A stretch of 64,000 bases of DNA, taken from positions 1 to 64,000 of the forward strand of contig NZ_SOHE01000015.1 in NCBI RefSeq assembly GCF_004403305.1, in the 5' to 3' direction. The DNA comes from Cryobacterium frigoriphilum (GTDB lineage: Bacteria; Actinomycetota; Actinomycetes; Actinomycetales; Microbacteriaceae). The notes beneath the pieces are model-generated. The model had not been told where the DNA came from. It did not search any database and was given only the letters and a program-made list of their open reading frames with translations. Of the stretch, positions 8,082 to 16,125 are shown piece by piece (the stretch's first letter is position 1; each line of letters begins with the position of its first letter). A program made the position numbers and the translations under genes.

Positions 8082-9329
8082 ATGCCCGCAGCCGATCTCG
8101 CCTGGCTCCTCGCCGCATTCGCACTGGTCTCACTCATGTTTCCCGGACTCGCCATGTTCTACGGCGGCATGCTCGGCACCAAGAACATTCTCAATATGCT
8201 CATGATGGTCATGAGCTCCCTCGCCGTCACGAGCGTTCTCTACGTTCTCTACGGCTACAGCATGGTTTCCGGCAACTCATGGGGCGGCCTCGGCATCATC
8301 GGGGATCCCCTCGAATTCTTCGGCCTGCAGACCTTCGTCACCGACCTGGAGACCGGCGGGGCCGAGGGCCTCTACTGGGCGGCCTTCTTCATCCTGTTCG
8401 CCGCGATCACCATCGCGATCGTCGCCAGCGGCGCCGCCGGTCGCATGAAGTTCGGCGCCTGGATTGCGTTCTCAGCGCTCTGGCTCACCCTCGTGTACTT
8501 TCCGCTGGCCCACCAGGTGTTCACCTTCAGCGACCCGGAATCCGGCTATGTCGGCGGCTGGCTACGCAACGTGATCGAACTGCACGACTTCGCCGGCGGC
8601 ACCGCGGTGCACATGAACGCCGGCGTTGCCGCCCTCGCCCTCGCGATGGTGCTCGGCAAACGCAAGTCCGCCGCACACCGCCCGCACAACCTGCCGATGG
8701 TCGTGCTCGGCGCCGGAATTCTCTGGTTCGGCTGGTACGGCTTCAACGGCGGCTCTGCCGCGGGCGCGAACTTTCTCGCCCAATACGTCGTGCTCACCTC
8801 CCTGCTCGCCGGTTCGGCCGGCATCATCGGGTTCTGCCTGGTGGAAAGAATCCGCAACGGCAAGGCAACGACGCTCGGTATGGCATCCGGTGCCATCGCC
8901 GGACTCGTGGGCATCACCCCCTCGGCCGACGCGGTCGACCCGATCGGCGCCCTGCTCGTGGGCCTCGCCGCCGGAGCCGTGGTCTGCCTCGCTCTGACCT
9001 GGAAGACCAAGCTCGGCATCGACGACACCCTTGATGCCTTCGCCGTGCACGGTGTCGGCGGCGTGGTCGGCGTCATCTGCGTGGTGCTCTTCGCCGACTC
9101 GGCCGCCCCCGCCGGCATCACGGGTATCCTCTTCGGCGGCAACCTCGACATCGTCTGGCGGGAGCTCGTCGCGATCACCGTCACCTGCACGTACTCCTTC
9201 GTCATGACCTACGCCATCGCCTGGGGCCTGAACAAGACCATCGGCCTGCGCGTCACCGAAGAAGACGAGTACGCCGGTCTTGACGTGACGCTGCACGCCG
9301 AAACGGCCTACGTTTCGGAACGGGCCTGA
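8082..9329 (+). CDS. amt: Ammonium transporter of the Amt family
   Basis: This 415-residue polytopic membrane protein has about eleven hydrophobic helices. Hallmarks include FPGLAMFYGGMLG in the first helices, DFAGGTAVHMNAGVAALA, a conserved WFGWYGFNGGS, and DDTLDAFAVHGVGGVVG containing a pore histidine. Amt proteins take up ammonium and often also methylammonium, which would be the natural product of demethylating dimethylamine. ATG at 8082 is preceded by GGAG. It lies 64 bases after the N-demethylase gene with no obvious terminator between them, and is followed by its usual partner, a P-II protein. Confidence 0.95.
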   Translation: MPAADLAWLLAAFALVSLMFPGLAMFYGGMLGTKNILNMLMMVMSSLAVTSVLYVLYGYSMVSGNSWGGLGIIGDPLEFFGLQTFVTDLETGGAEGLYWAAFFILFAAITIAIVASGAAGRMKFGAWIAFSALWLTLVYFPLAHQVFTFSDPESGYVGGWLRNVIELHDFAGGTAVHMNAGVAALALAMVLGKRKSAAHRPHNLPMVVLGAGILWFGWYGFNGGSAAGANFLAQYVVLTSLLAGSAGIIGFCLVERIRNGKATTLGMASGAIAGLVGITPSADAVDPIGALLVGLAAGAVVCLALTWKTKLGIDDTLDAFAVHGVGGVVGVICVVLFADSAAPAGITGILFGGNLDIVWRELVAITVTCTYSFVMTYAIAWGLNKTIGLRVTEEDEYAGLDVTLHAETAYVSERA

Positions 9330-9381
9330 CGGCCCGCGAGCACCATTCCACCCGCGACCCCACCACCGTTAGGACAGCACC

Positions 9382-9720
9382 ATGAAACTCATCACCGCCA
9401 TCATTCAGCCGCACCGCCTCGACGCCGTGCACGAAGCGCTGTCCGCCAGACACGTCAACGGCCTCACCGTCACCGAGGTCAGCGGCTACGGCGCCCAGAA
9501 GGGGCACTCGGAGATCTACCGCGGGGCCGAATACAACATCGCGTTTCGGCCCAAGGTGCGCATCGACGTCGTCGTGACCGAGGACGAAGCCGACGCGACG
9601 ATCCAGATCATCGTCGATGCCGCGTACACCGGCAAGATCGGCGACGGCAAGGTCTGGGCCACCGAGGTCAGCGAGATTGTGCGGGTGCGCACGGGGGAAC
9701 GCGGGGTGACCGCGGTCTGA
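9382..9720 (+). CDS. glnK: P-II family nitrogen regulatory protein
   Basis: This 112-residue P-II protein has the standard length. The T-loop reads GAQKGHSEIYRGAEYNIAF with Tyr51, the residue adenylylated or uridylylated in related proteins, in place. The B-loop (TGKIGDGKVW) and the C-terminal VRVRTGERG are present. It should bind the Amt trimer and block it when nitrogen is plentiful. It lies 52 bases after amt and ends before a strong hairpin. The usual actinobacterial partner glnD is not next to it. Confidence 0.95.
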   Translation: MKLITAIIQPHRLDAVHEALSARHVNGLTVTEVSGYGAQKGHSEIYRGAEYNIAFRPKVRIDVVVTEDEADATIQIIVDAAYTGKIGDGKVWATEVSEIVRVRTGERGVTAV

Positions 9721-9736
9721 GCCGCGGACATCCGCT

Positions 9737-9782
9737 CCGCGGGAGGTGTGCGTGGCCCCAACCGGGCTCACATCTCCCGCGG
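9737..9782 (+). terminator. Stem-loop after the P-II gene
   Basis: Arms 9737-9750 and 9769-9782 pair over 14 positions with a single G-T exception, starting CCGCGGGAG, and enclose an 18-base loop. No T tract follows, which is common for actinobacterial terminators. The hairpin sits 16 bases after the glnK stop, which suits the end of the N-demethylase-amt-glnK transcript. Confidence 0.6.
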
Positions 9783-9842
9783 CGCCCGCCAATCTGCTTG
9801 ACTGGCGCCATGACTTCCAGGGGAACGCGATCGGCGACCACG

Positions 9843-11495
9843 ATGACCGAGATCGAACGCAAATATGACGTGGATCGCCAGCTGCGGCTGCCCGACCTGC
9901 TGCAGATCGCCGGCATCGCGGCCCTCGAGTTTCCCGGCACGATCACGCTCACGGCCGTCTACTTCGACACCGATGCCATGAACCTCGCCCAGAACCGCAT
10001 CATTCTGCGTCGCCGCGAGGGCGGCGGTGACGCGGGCTGGCATATCAAACTGCCCGCGCGCGAGGGACGCACCGAGCTGCAGTGGCCGCTCGAGCCCGAC
10101 GCACACGATCTGCTCGATCGCGATGACAGCAACGGCCACGAGGTCGGTGGCGGGCACGCGGCGACGGATGTGCCTGCCCGCGTTCTCGACCCGATCCGCA
10201 CGATCGTGCGCGACCGGCCGCTGACCCCGCTCGCCCGCATCACGACCATTCGCACCACCGTTCTGCTGCTGAACGAGGCGGGTGACGCGGTCGCCGAGCT
10301 CGCCGACGATGACGTGTCGGCCTCCGACATGCGCGGCGGCGTCTTTCGCAAGTGGCGCGAGTGGGAGGTCGAACTCTTCTCGGCCGCCCCCGACACCCGC
10401 AAGCAGCGCACGCTTCTGCTCGATTCCATCGAGGCCGCGCTGCTCACGGCCGGGGCGCAGCCGTCGACGAGTGTGGCCAAGATCGCCAGGGCGCTCGGCG
10501 CCGACGCGCTCGCCGAGCTGACCTCGCCGTCGAAGCGGCCGACCAAGCGGGCCGAACCGCACGCCGGAAGCGCGGCATCCGTCGTCGCCACGCTGCGGAT
10601 GCTGGGGGAGCGGCTGCTCGAGGTCGACCCGCGTGCCCGGGCCGATGAGCCGAAGAGCGTGCACACCATGAGCATCACGGTCGGACGACTGCAGAGCGTG
10701 CTCTCGGTCTACCGGCGACTCTTCGATGCTGACCTGGTCGAGGCACTGAGGGCCGATCTGGCCGTGGTGGGCGCGGCACTCGTGGCCGCGAATGACGCCG
10801 AGGTGCGTGCCCGCCGGGTGGCGAAACGACTCGAGCAGCTCGCCCCGCCGCTTGCCGACGAGACCGCGGAGGCCCGGCTGCTCACCGAAACCCGCGAGGG
10901 CTATGTGGCCGCGCACGACGCACTGCGACGGGTGCTGACGAGTAGGCAGTACTTCGGGCTGCTCGACCGGCTCGACGTCTTTCTGCTGCACCCCGCCGTG
11001 ACGCCGGAGACCTATGAGACCGCTGCCCGCGAGGTCACGAAGTCCCTCGGACGCGGCATAAAACACCTGCGCGAACGAACGGATGTCGCCCTCGCCGCCC
11101 GCACCGCAGCCGCCGCCGAGTCGCCGGCCGGCCACGGCGCCCAGTCGGCGTTCGCGAGCTCCGACACCGTGCCGGCCGCCCTGCACGAGGTGGGCCAGGC
11201 CGCACTGAGGCTGCGGCACGCCGCGGAGGCGGTCGCGGCCGGGGCCGGCGGGGGCAAGAAGTACCGTCGCCTGGCGAGCGCCGCGAAAGACCTCGAGAAA
11301 GCACTCGGTGCCCACCGCGACGACCTGCATTTCAGCCAGTACCTGGCCGAGACGGCCGCCCGTGCACACGCCGCCGGCGAGGGTACCTTCGTCTACGGCG
11401 TGCTGGCGGGCCGCGCCGAGGGCGAAAACGACGGTGCCGCGCTCGACCTGGGCGCATCCGTCAGACACATCGGGCGCCTCGGCCGCAAACTCTGA
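9843..11495 (+). CDS. CYTH and CHAD domain-containing protein
   Basis: This 550-residue protein joins an N-terminal CYTH triphosphatase-like domain (begins TEIERKYDV, the EXEXK-type signature, to about residue 200) to a C-terminal CHAD helical domain rich in His and Arg (HTMSITVGRLQSVLSVYRRLF near 275, later KYRRLASAAKDLEKALGAHRD). CYTH enzymes cleave triphosphates including tripolyphosphate; CHAD domains bind polyphosphate, so polyphosphate or phosphate metabolism is likely. ATG at 9843 places the CYTH motif at the N-terminus as in the family; ATG at 9810 or TTG at 9798 would add 11-15 residues. Confidence 0.88.
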   Translation: MTEIERKYDVDRQLRLPDLLQIAGIAALEFPGTITLTAVYFDTDAMNLAQNRIILRRREGGGDAGWHIKLPAREGRTELQWPLEPDAHDLLDRDDSNGHEVGGGHAATDVPARVLDPIRTIVRDRPLTPLARITTIRTTVLLLNEAGDAVAELADDDVSASDMRGGVFRKWREWEVELFSAAPDTRKQRTLLLDSIEAALLTAGAQPSTSVAKIARALGADALAELTSPSKRPTKRAEPHAGSAASVVATLRMLGERLLEVDPRARADEPKSVHTMSITVGRLQSVLSVYRRLFDADLVEALRADLAVVGAALVAANDAEVRARRVAKRLEQLAPPLADETAEARLLTETREGYVAAHDALRRVLTSRQYFGLLDRLDVFLLHPAVTPETYETAAREVTKSLGRGIKHLRERTDVALAARTAAAAESPAGHGAQSAFASSDTVPAALHEVGQAALRLRHAAEAVAAGAGGGKKYRRLASAAKDLEKALGAHRDDLHFSQYLAETAARAHAAGEGTFVYGVLAGRAEGENDGAALDLGASVRHIGRLGRKL

Positions 11496-11570
11496 GCCCG
11501 CGTATCGGCGCCGTGCCGAACGACACGGACTCGGGCTGGTCCACACGTTCTGATGCCGGGTGAGCAACCC

Positions 11571-11624
11571 CGGGCCCGGTTCCAACACGGGGCCCGGTTC
11601 CAACACGGGGCCCGGTTTCAACAC
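11571..11624. repeat. Three 18-base direct repeats
   Basis: The unit GGGGCCCGGTTCCAACAC occurs three times head to tail (11571, 11589, 11607), the first with one base change and the third with a C to T change. It lies just after the CYTH-CHAD gene and has no coding sense. Confidence 0.9.
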
Positions 11625-11654
11625 AGTGCCCGCACCGCCGCCGCGCCCCGGCCG

Positions 11655-11741
11655 CGTACCATTCGACGGAATCTGACGCCGAAAAGGTCTGTTACCGCGT
11701 GAAATCGGTCGAATCCGGGTGAAACTCCGTCGAATGGTACG
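11655..11741. repeat. Perfect 16-base inverted repeat with 55-base spacer
   Basis: CGTACCATTCGACGGA at 11655-11670 is matched by its exact complement at 11726-11741. The spacer holds a further partial copy (GGTCGAATCC at 11707). It stands 75 bases before the next gene and could be paired operator sites for a regulator, or a large stem-loop. Confidence 0.85.
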
Positions 11742-11816
11742 GGAACGTGGTGGCGGTGAGGGGCGTTCGGCGTCGTCAACAGGGAAAAGCCGAGGCCGGC
11801 CGGGTACGCTCGCTGA

Positions 11817-12317
11817 GTGGATATTGACTGGCAGTTCAACGGCCTGCCGTTGCATGTTCTGTTCGTGCACGGCGTCGTCGTTCTCGTGCCGGTCGCCGCG
11901 CTTGCGGCGGTGCTCGCCGCCGTGTGGCCGGCCGCCCGGCGCCGCATCGGCATCGTCGCGCCGGTTCTGGCCCTCGTCGCGCTGGTGCTGGTGCCGCTCA
12001 CGGTCGAGGCCGGGGAATGGCTGGCCCAGCGCGTGGCGGCGACCCCGCTGCTCGGGACACACATGGATCTGGCCCGCACCCTGCTGCCCTGGGCGATCGC
12101 TCTGTTCGCGCTGGCCACCGTGCAGTGGGGCTGGCACCGGTTTGTCGTGACGCCTGAGGCGCGGTGGTCCGGTGTGCTGCGCGGTGCACAGACAAGGACC
12201 GCACTCACCGTGGTGATTGCGGTCCTTGTCATTCTGGTCGCCGTGGCTTCAACGGTTGCCGTCGTGGCGATCGGCGAATCCGGTACCCGCGCCGTCTGGC
12301 TGAACTCCTTCCAGTAG
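11817..12317 (+). CDS. Small integral membrane protein, DUF2231-like
   Basis: This 166-residue protein has four predicted hydrophobic helices (residues about 11-32, 43-62, 84-103, 128-152). The opening FNGLPLHVLFVHGVVVLVPVAALAAVL resembles DUF2231-type membrane proteins, whose first helix carries a conserved His. GTG at 11817 is the only reasonable start. Function is unknown. It is followed after a few bases by the stop of a convergent FHA gene. Confidence 0.75.
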   Translation: MDIDWQFNGLPLHVLFVHGVVVLVPVAALAAVLAAVWPAARRRIGIVAPVLALVALVLVPLTVEAGEWLAQRVAATPLLGTHMDLARTLLPWAIALFALATVQWGWHRFVVTPEARWSGVLRGAQTRTALTVVIAVLVILVAVASTVAVVAIGESGTRAVWLNSFQ

Positions 12318-12323
12318 AGCCGG

Positions 12324-13268
12324 CTACGAGCCCATACTGCGGCGCGGTGGCTGGGGTTTCTGAACCGCTAGTTCGCCGCCGACCCGCCCGCCGAAGGGGC
12401 GGCCGTGGTCGGCGAACTCCTCCCGGAAATACGCCATCCGCCACGGTCCCATCTCGATCCGGGCACCGGTGCGCAGAATCTGGCCCCGGCCGCGCGCGAA
12501 CCCGTCGTCGTCGGATTCCCGCACATTGCCCGACACGTCACCGAGCGGATACAGCACGTACTCGTCGTTCTCGTCGTGACGAATTTCGGCGTGGAACGAC
12601 TTCAGCCCGCCGAGCTGCAGGCTCGCCTCGGCGGCCGAACCGATCGTCGTGGTCGTCGGCAGCAGATCGAACTCCCGTGGCGGCTTGCCGTCCCAGTTCT
12701 GTGATCCGACCACGAAGATCAGGCGCGGGCGCCCGCTTCCCGGCGTGTAGTGGGTCGTCGTGACTCGACGCCGATTCTTGCGATCCAGTGTCGGTACGAG
12801 CGGAAACAGCGTCGACGGGGGCAGGGACACCGCAACCGCCCGCGTCGCCGCACGGTTGCGACCGAGCAGCATCGGGGCCAGATTGAGCATCGGGGCCAGA
12901 GCGGATGCTGACCCCAGCGTGATATTCGGCGACTTCGTCACCAGGCGCTGCAGCAGGGGCGCGTCAACGGCGCCGATTTTGGCGATCAGTCCCGAGGGAC
13001 CGGTCAGCGCCACGGTAAGGCCCTGCCTGGCGAGCTCATCGGCGATTCCGCGTACCTGACCGAGGTCCATAGAGCGACCCTGCGCGAGAAGTGCGGGGTC
13101 GCTCGTGAAGACCGTGACCTCGGTGCCGTCGGCGGTGATCGTTCCGGTCAGGGTATCCGGCGTCGCCGCTGCCGGGGAGTCAGCCGAGGCGGGTTCCAGG
13201 GCAGGTTCCGACAGCGAGAAGGCCAGGTCGACGTGCAAGTGCACGGTCGAGGTCGTGGCGGGGGACAC
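12324..13268 (-). CDS. FHA domain-containing protein
   Basis: This 314-residue protein ends in a forkhead-associated domain of about 100 residues (TTTIGSAAEASLQLGGLKSFHAEIRHDENDEYVL and later GARIEMGPWRMAYFREEFADHG), which would bind phosphothreonine peptides from Ser/Thr kinases. The N-terminal ~200 residues form an unrecognised alpha/beta domain (DGTEVTVFTSDPALLAQGRS, LARQGLTVALTGPSGLIAKIGA). GTG at 13268 is the first in-frame start after the stop of the small upstream gene, leaving a 2-base gap. Co-transcription with that gene is very likely. Confidence 0.82.
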   Translation of the reverse strand: MSPATTSTVHLHVDLAFSLSEPALEPASADSPAAATPDTLTGTITADGTEVTVFTSDPALLAQGRSMDLGQVRGIADELARQGLTVALTGPSGLIAKIGAVDAPLLQRLVTKSPNITLGSASALAPMLNLAPMLLGRNRAATRAVAVSLPPSTLFPLVPTLDRKNRRRVTTTHYTPGSGRPRLIFVVGSQNWDGKPPREFDLLPTTTTIGSAAEASLQLGGLKSFHAEIRHDENDEYVLYPLGDVSGNVRESDDDGFARGRGQILRTGARIEMGPWRMAYFREEFADHGRPFGGRVGGELAVQKPQPPRRSMGS

Positions 13269-13270
13269 GA

Positions 13271-13543
13271 CTACGCGCGGTGCGGGTCGGAGCCGGCGCT
13301 GTCGGCGTCGCTCGTGGTGACACGCAGCGTGCCGTTGAGCTTCCAGGTCGCGCGGGGTGCGTCGGGGCCGATGTCGCGGGGAACCTCGACGTGCATGTCG
13401 ATGAAGCTGTAGTTGATCGCGGCGCCCTTGCCGGTGAGGTACGACCACATTTCCTGGCCGAGGTCGGTCCAGTCCTGAATCGTGTGCTCGGTCTCATCGG
13501 GGGTGCTGTCAACGTTTCCGAGGTAATTCTGGTGTTCAGTCAC
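13271..13543 (-). CDS. Small hypothetical protein upstream of the FHA gene
   Basis: This 90-residue acidic protein has no motif I recognise. It starts VTEHQNYLGNVDSTPDETEH and has a beta-rich centre (INYSFIDMHVEVPRDIG, ATWKLNGTLRVTT). GTG at 13543 is preceded by GAAGGAA at ideal spacing, so it is a real gene. It is tightly coupled to the FHA protein, which suggests a partner or substrate of it; the threonine-rich ends could be phosphorylated and read by the FHA domain, but this is inference. Confidence 0.75.
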   Translation of the reverse strand: MTEHQNYLGNVDSTPDETEHTIQDWTDLGQEMWSYLTGKGAAINYSFIDMHVEVPRDIGPDAPRATWKLNGTLRVTTSDADSAGSDPHRA

Positions 13544-13648
13544 GGTGGGTTCCTTCTCATCATCATTGGTGCAACACAATGGGTAACCAAGTTAGGTATG
13601 TTGACACTCTAGTGTGCAAACACCCCGGCCACGGCGGAGGAATAACGA

Positions 13649-15370
13649 TCAGAGGCCGCGGCGACCAGGTAACAGTGCCGCCAGTAAAGGTGCGACCGAG
13701 GCGACCATCAGCACGGTTCCGAGCACCGCGTCATCCGCTCTCAGAAGCACGCCGGCGATCAGCAGTGCGCCGAATACGAGCGCCGACACCGCCTGTCGAA
13801 TGGTGCGCTCGAGCCGGGCGACGCGCTTCTCCAGGCCCGGATTGGTGACCGCTACGGAGCCGTTCTCGAATCGGGTGATGAGCTCATCGACTCGTTTCGG
13901 CAGACGAAAGACGATTCCGGCCGTCTCCATGGCTTGCTTTGCGAGGTCCTGCACCAGGTTGCCGCTCTCGTCACGCAGCAGCTGCGCCGCATACGGCTCG
14001 ACGGAATCCCAGAGATTGAACGCGGGATTGAGGGCGCTGGCCACCCCGGAGGTGAGCGACATCGCTCTGATGATGAGCAGAAAGTTTTCAGGCAGCTGAA
14101 ACGGCAGCGAACGCACGACATCGCCGAACTGCACGGCGAAGTCGCGGAACTCCCGCGGGTCCACCTCGCGCAGCTCGGCGAAACCCATGCCACCGAAGCG
14201 TGCGAACAGCGTGGTCATTGCCCGCTCAAGCTCGGTCGTCTCCGCTGAGGGAAGCAGCACACCAACGTCGTTCATGGCATTGACCAGACCGCGCCCATCT
14301 CGCGAGGCGGCGGCGATGAGCATTTTGCGCAGCCCGGTGCGCGTGCTGGTGGGCACCTCGCCCATCATGCCGAAGTCGATGAAGGTGAGTTTCCACCCAC
14401 GCTCCGCGGCCGTATCGGACCCGTCGGTGACCGGAGTGACGAAGATGTTTCCGGGATGAGGATCGGCGTGAAAGAAGCCCTTGGTGAACATCTGGTCAAA
14501 CATGACCGCAGCGAAGACGGGGGCCACCTCCGCCGGGTCGATGCCCGCCGCGACCAGGGCGTCCACGTCGGTGATCTTGATCGCCGACACGTCCTCCAGC
14601 GTGAGCACGCGGCGGGTGGTGCGCTCCCAGACGACGACGGGCACGCTGACGCGATCGTCGTCCGGAAAGGCAGCCGCGAAACGCTCGGAGCTGGCGGCCT
14701 CATGCAGGTAGTCAATCTCCTCGAGGCTCGTGAGTGCGAACTCCTCGACGAGCGCCGGCATGTCGACCCGGTTGGAGACGAGCTTGACGTGGCTGAGCCA
14801 GCCGCCCACCTTGCGCAGGGCTGCCAGATCGACGTCGATGATCTCATCGATGCCCGGTCGCTGCACCTTGATGATGACCTCGTCGAGCCCGGTGTCGGCG
14901 GCGTCGCGCGGGGTGAGTCTGGCTCGATGCGCCTGCCCGAGCGACGCGGCGGCAACCGGAGTCTCGTCGACGAGTGCGTACGCTCGCTCAAGTGGCATGC
15001 CCAGCTCGTCCTCGACGGCCGCGCGAATGGCGGCGAACGACACGGGCGCGACTTCGTCCTGGAGCCCCTCAAGCTCGGCGGTAATCTCGGGCGGAAGCAC
15101 GTCGAGACGTGACGACATGAACTGCCCGACCTTGATCATCAGCCCGCCAAGGTCGGCCGCCAGCACGTGGAAACCCCGTGCGAAGCGTCGCATGCGCTTC
15201 GTGCGGGTGCGCTCGGCGACCTTGATCAGCCCGATTCGGGGCAGGAACAGCTCGAACCACCACGTGACGGCGAGATACCAGCTGGCAAATCGCAGGATGC
15301 GGCGGTATCGGGCGCGCATATTGCCCGCGCCCGATTCTGAGTCGTTGCTGCCTCGACGAGCCGATGGCAC
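13649..15370 (-). CDS. ABC1/UbiB-family atypical protein kinase-like protein
   Basis: This 573-residue protein carries all UbiB-family signatures: KVGQFMSSR (the KxGQ motif), AAASLGQAHRA (Ala-rich loop), FFHADPHPGNIF and FIDFGMMGE (catalytic and metal residues). Two hydrophobic helices at the C-terminus (about residues 525-570) anchor it in the membrane. Family members act as ATPases or kinases in isoprenoid quinone and lipid handling; the actinobacterial role is unsettled. It starts 4 bases after the PadR stop, so the regulator and this gene are one unit. Confidence 0.9.
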   Translation of the reverse strand: MPSARRGSNDSESGAGNMRARYRRILRFASWYLAVTWWFELFLPRIGLIKVAERTRTKRMRRFARGFHVLAADLGGLMIKVGQFMSSRLDVLPPEITAELEGLQDEVAPVSFAAIRAAVEDELGMPLERAYALVDETPVAAASLGQAHRARLTPRDAADTGLDEVIIKVQRPGIDEIIDVDLAALRKVGGWLSHVKLVSNRVDMPALVEEFALTSLEEIDYLHEAASSERFAAAFPDDDRVSVPVVVWERTTRRVLTLEDVSAIKITDVDALVAAGIDPAEVAPVFAAVMFDQMFTKGFFHADPHPGNIFVTPVTDGSDTAAERGWKLTFIDFGMMGEVPTSTRTGLRKMLIAAASRDGRGLVNAMNDVGVLLPSAETTELERAMTTLFARFGGMGFAELREVDPREFRDFAVQFGDVVRSLPFQLPENFLLIIRAMSLTSGVASALNPAFNLWDSVEPYAAQLLRDESGNLVQDLAKQAMETAGIVFRLPKRVDELITRFENGSVAVTNPGLEKRVARLERTIRQAVSALVFGALLIAGVLLRADDAVLGTVLMVASVAPLLAALLPGRRGL

Positions 15371-15374
15371 CCCG

Positions 15375-15935
15375 TCAGTCCTGGGCGAGAATCGAGTACA
15401 GCCGACGACGAGCGTCGTCGAGTACGGTGACGGCCTGCTTGATCTGCTCGGGGGTGCCGGTTCGACCCACCTGAGCGGCCGCCTGGGCGAGCTCGACGCC
15501 CGACTTGGGCAACGCTGCGAAACCGTGGCCGGCGGAGGAATCCGCGGATGCCCACGGAGCGGTCGTGTCGGCGTCGGTGACGGCTTCGCGACCCTCCTCG
15601 GTCAGGGAATAGATCTTGCGACCGTTGGACTCTTCGGCGCTGATGAGACCCTCGTCGGCCAGCAGCTGCAGGGTTGGGTAGACCGAGCCAGCGCTGGGCT
15701 TCCAGCTGCCGGCACTGCGCTCTTCGATTTCGTGGATGATCTGGTAGCCGTGCATCGGCTGCTCGGCCAGCAGGGCCAGCACCGCCGCGCGTACTTCGCC
15801 GCGACCGGCGCGGGTGCCCGTCTGCTTCTCGAACCTGGAACGGAACTGCTCGACGGCCTGCCAGATGCCGTCGATGTTGCCGGCTCCGAAGCTCGAGCCG
15901 CCGCCGAACCCGCTTGTGGGGAATGAATTACCCAT
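15375..15935 (-). CDS. PadR-family transcriptional regulator
   Basis: This 186-residue protein has a PadR winged helix at about residues 45-120 (AVLALLAEQPMHGYQIIHEIEERS, GSVYPTLQLLADEGLI) and a C-terminal helical dimerisation tail. The Gly/Ser-rich N-terminal ~25 residues are typical of actinobacterial members. ATG at 15935 follows a perfect GAGGAGG site; a longer reading frame upstream is not needed. It probably represses its own operon with the UbiB-like gene through the phased sites at 15975-16011. Confidence 0.9.
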   Translation of the reverse strand: MGNSFPTSGFGGGSSFGAGNIDGIWQAVEQFRSRFEKQTGTRAGRGEVRAAVLALLAEQPMHGYQIIHEIEERSAGSWKPSAGSVYPTLQLLADEGLISAEESNGRKIYSLTEEGREAVTDADTTAPWASADSSAGHGFAALPKSGVELAQAAAQVGRTGTPEQIKQAVTVLDDARRRLYSILAQD

Positions 15936-15974
15936 GATTGCCTCCTCGGCATGTAGAACTCTGGATGAACCGCG

Positions 15975-16011
15975 AACGATACTCAACGATAGCTTAACGA
16001 TACACAACGAT
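15975..16011 (-). promoter_or_regulatory. Four AACGAT sites spaced one helical turn apart upstream of padR
   Basis: AACGAT begins at 15975, 15985, 15996 and 16006, spacing 10, 11 and 10 bases, so all copies face the same side of the helix. The region is AT-rich for this genome and lies 40-76 bases upstream of the padR start, where the promoter must be. It is a strong candidate operator for PadR itself. Confidence 0.6.
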
Positions 16012-16125
16012 GGGGTTGGGCGATAGGCCCTCGGGGCGCTGTCTGGCCTGGCCGAGACGAAAGCGGATGTCGGAGGTCTCCGTTAGCCTCGAGAGGTCCG
16101 AAGACCCCACGCCTCAGGAGGCCCC

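Larger units (their letters stand above)
11496..11816. other. Gene-free interval holding tandem repeats and a long inverted repeat
   Basis: No gene is supported in these 321 bases. Two structures occupy it: three 18-base tandem units (11571-11624) and a perfect 16-base inverted repeat spaced by 55 bases (11655-11741). The promoter of the following membrane protein must lie in the last part. Confidence 0.7.
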
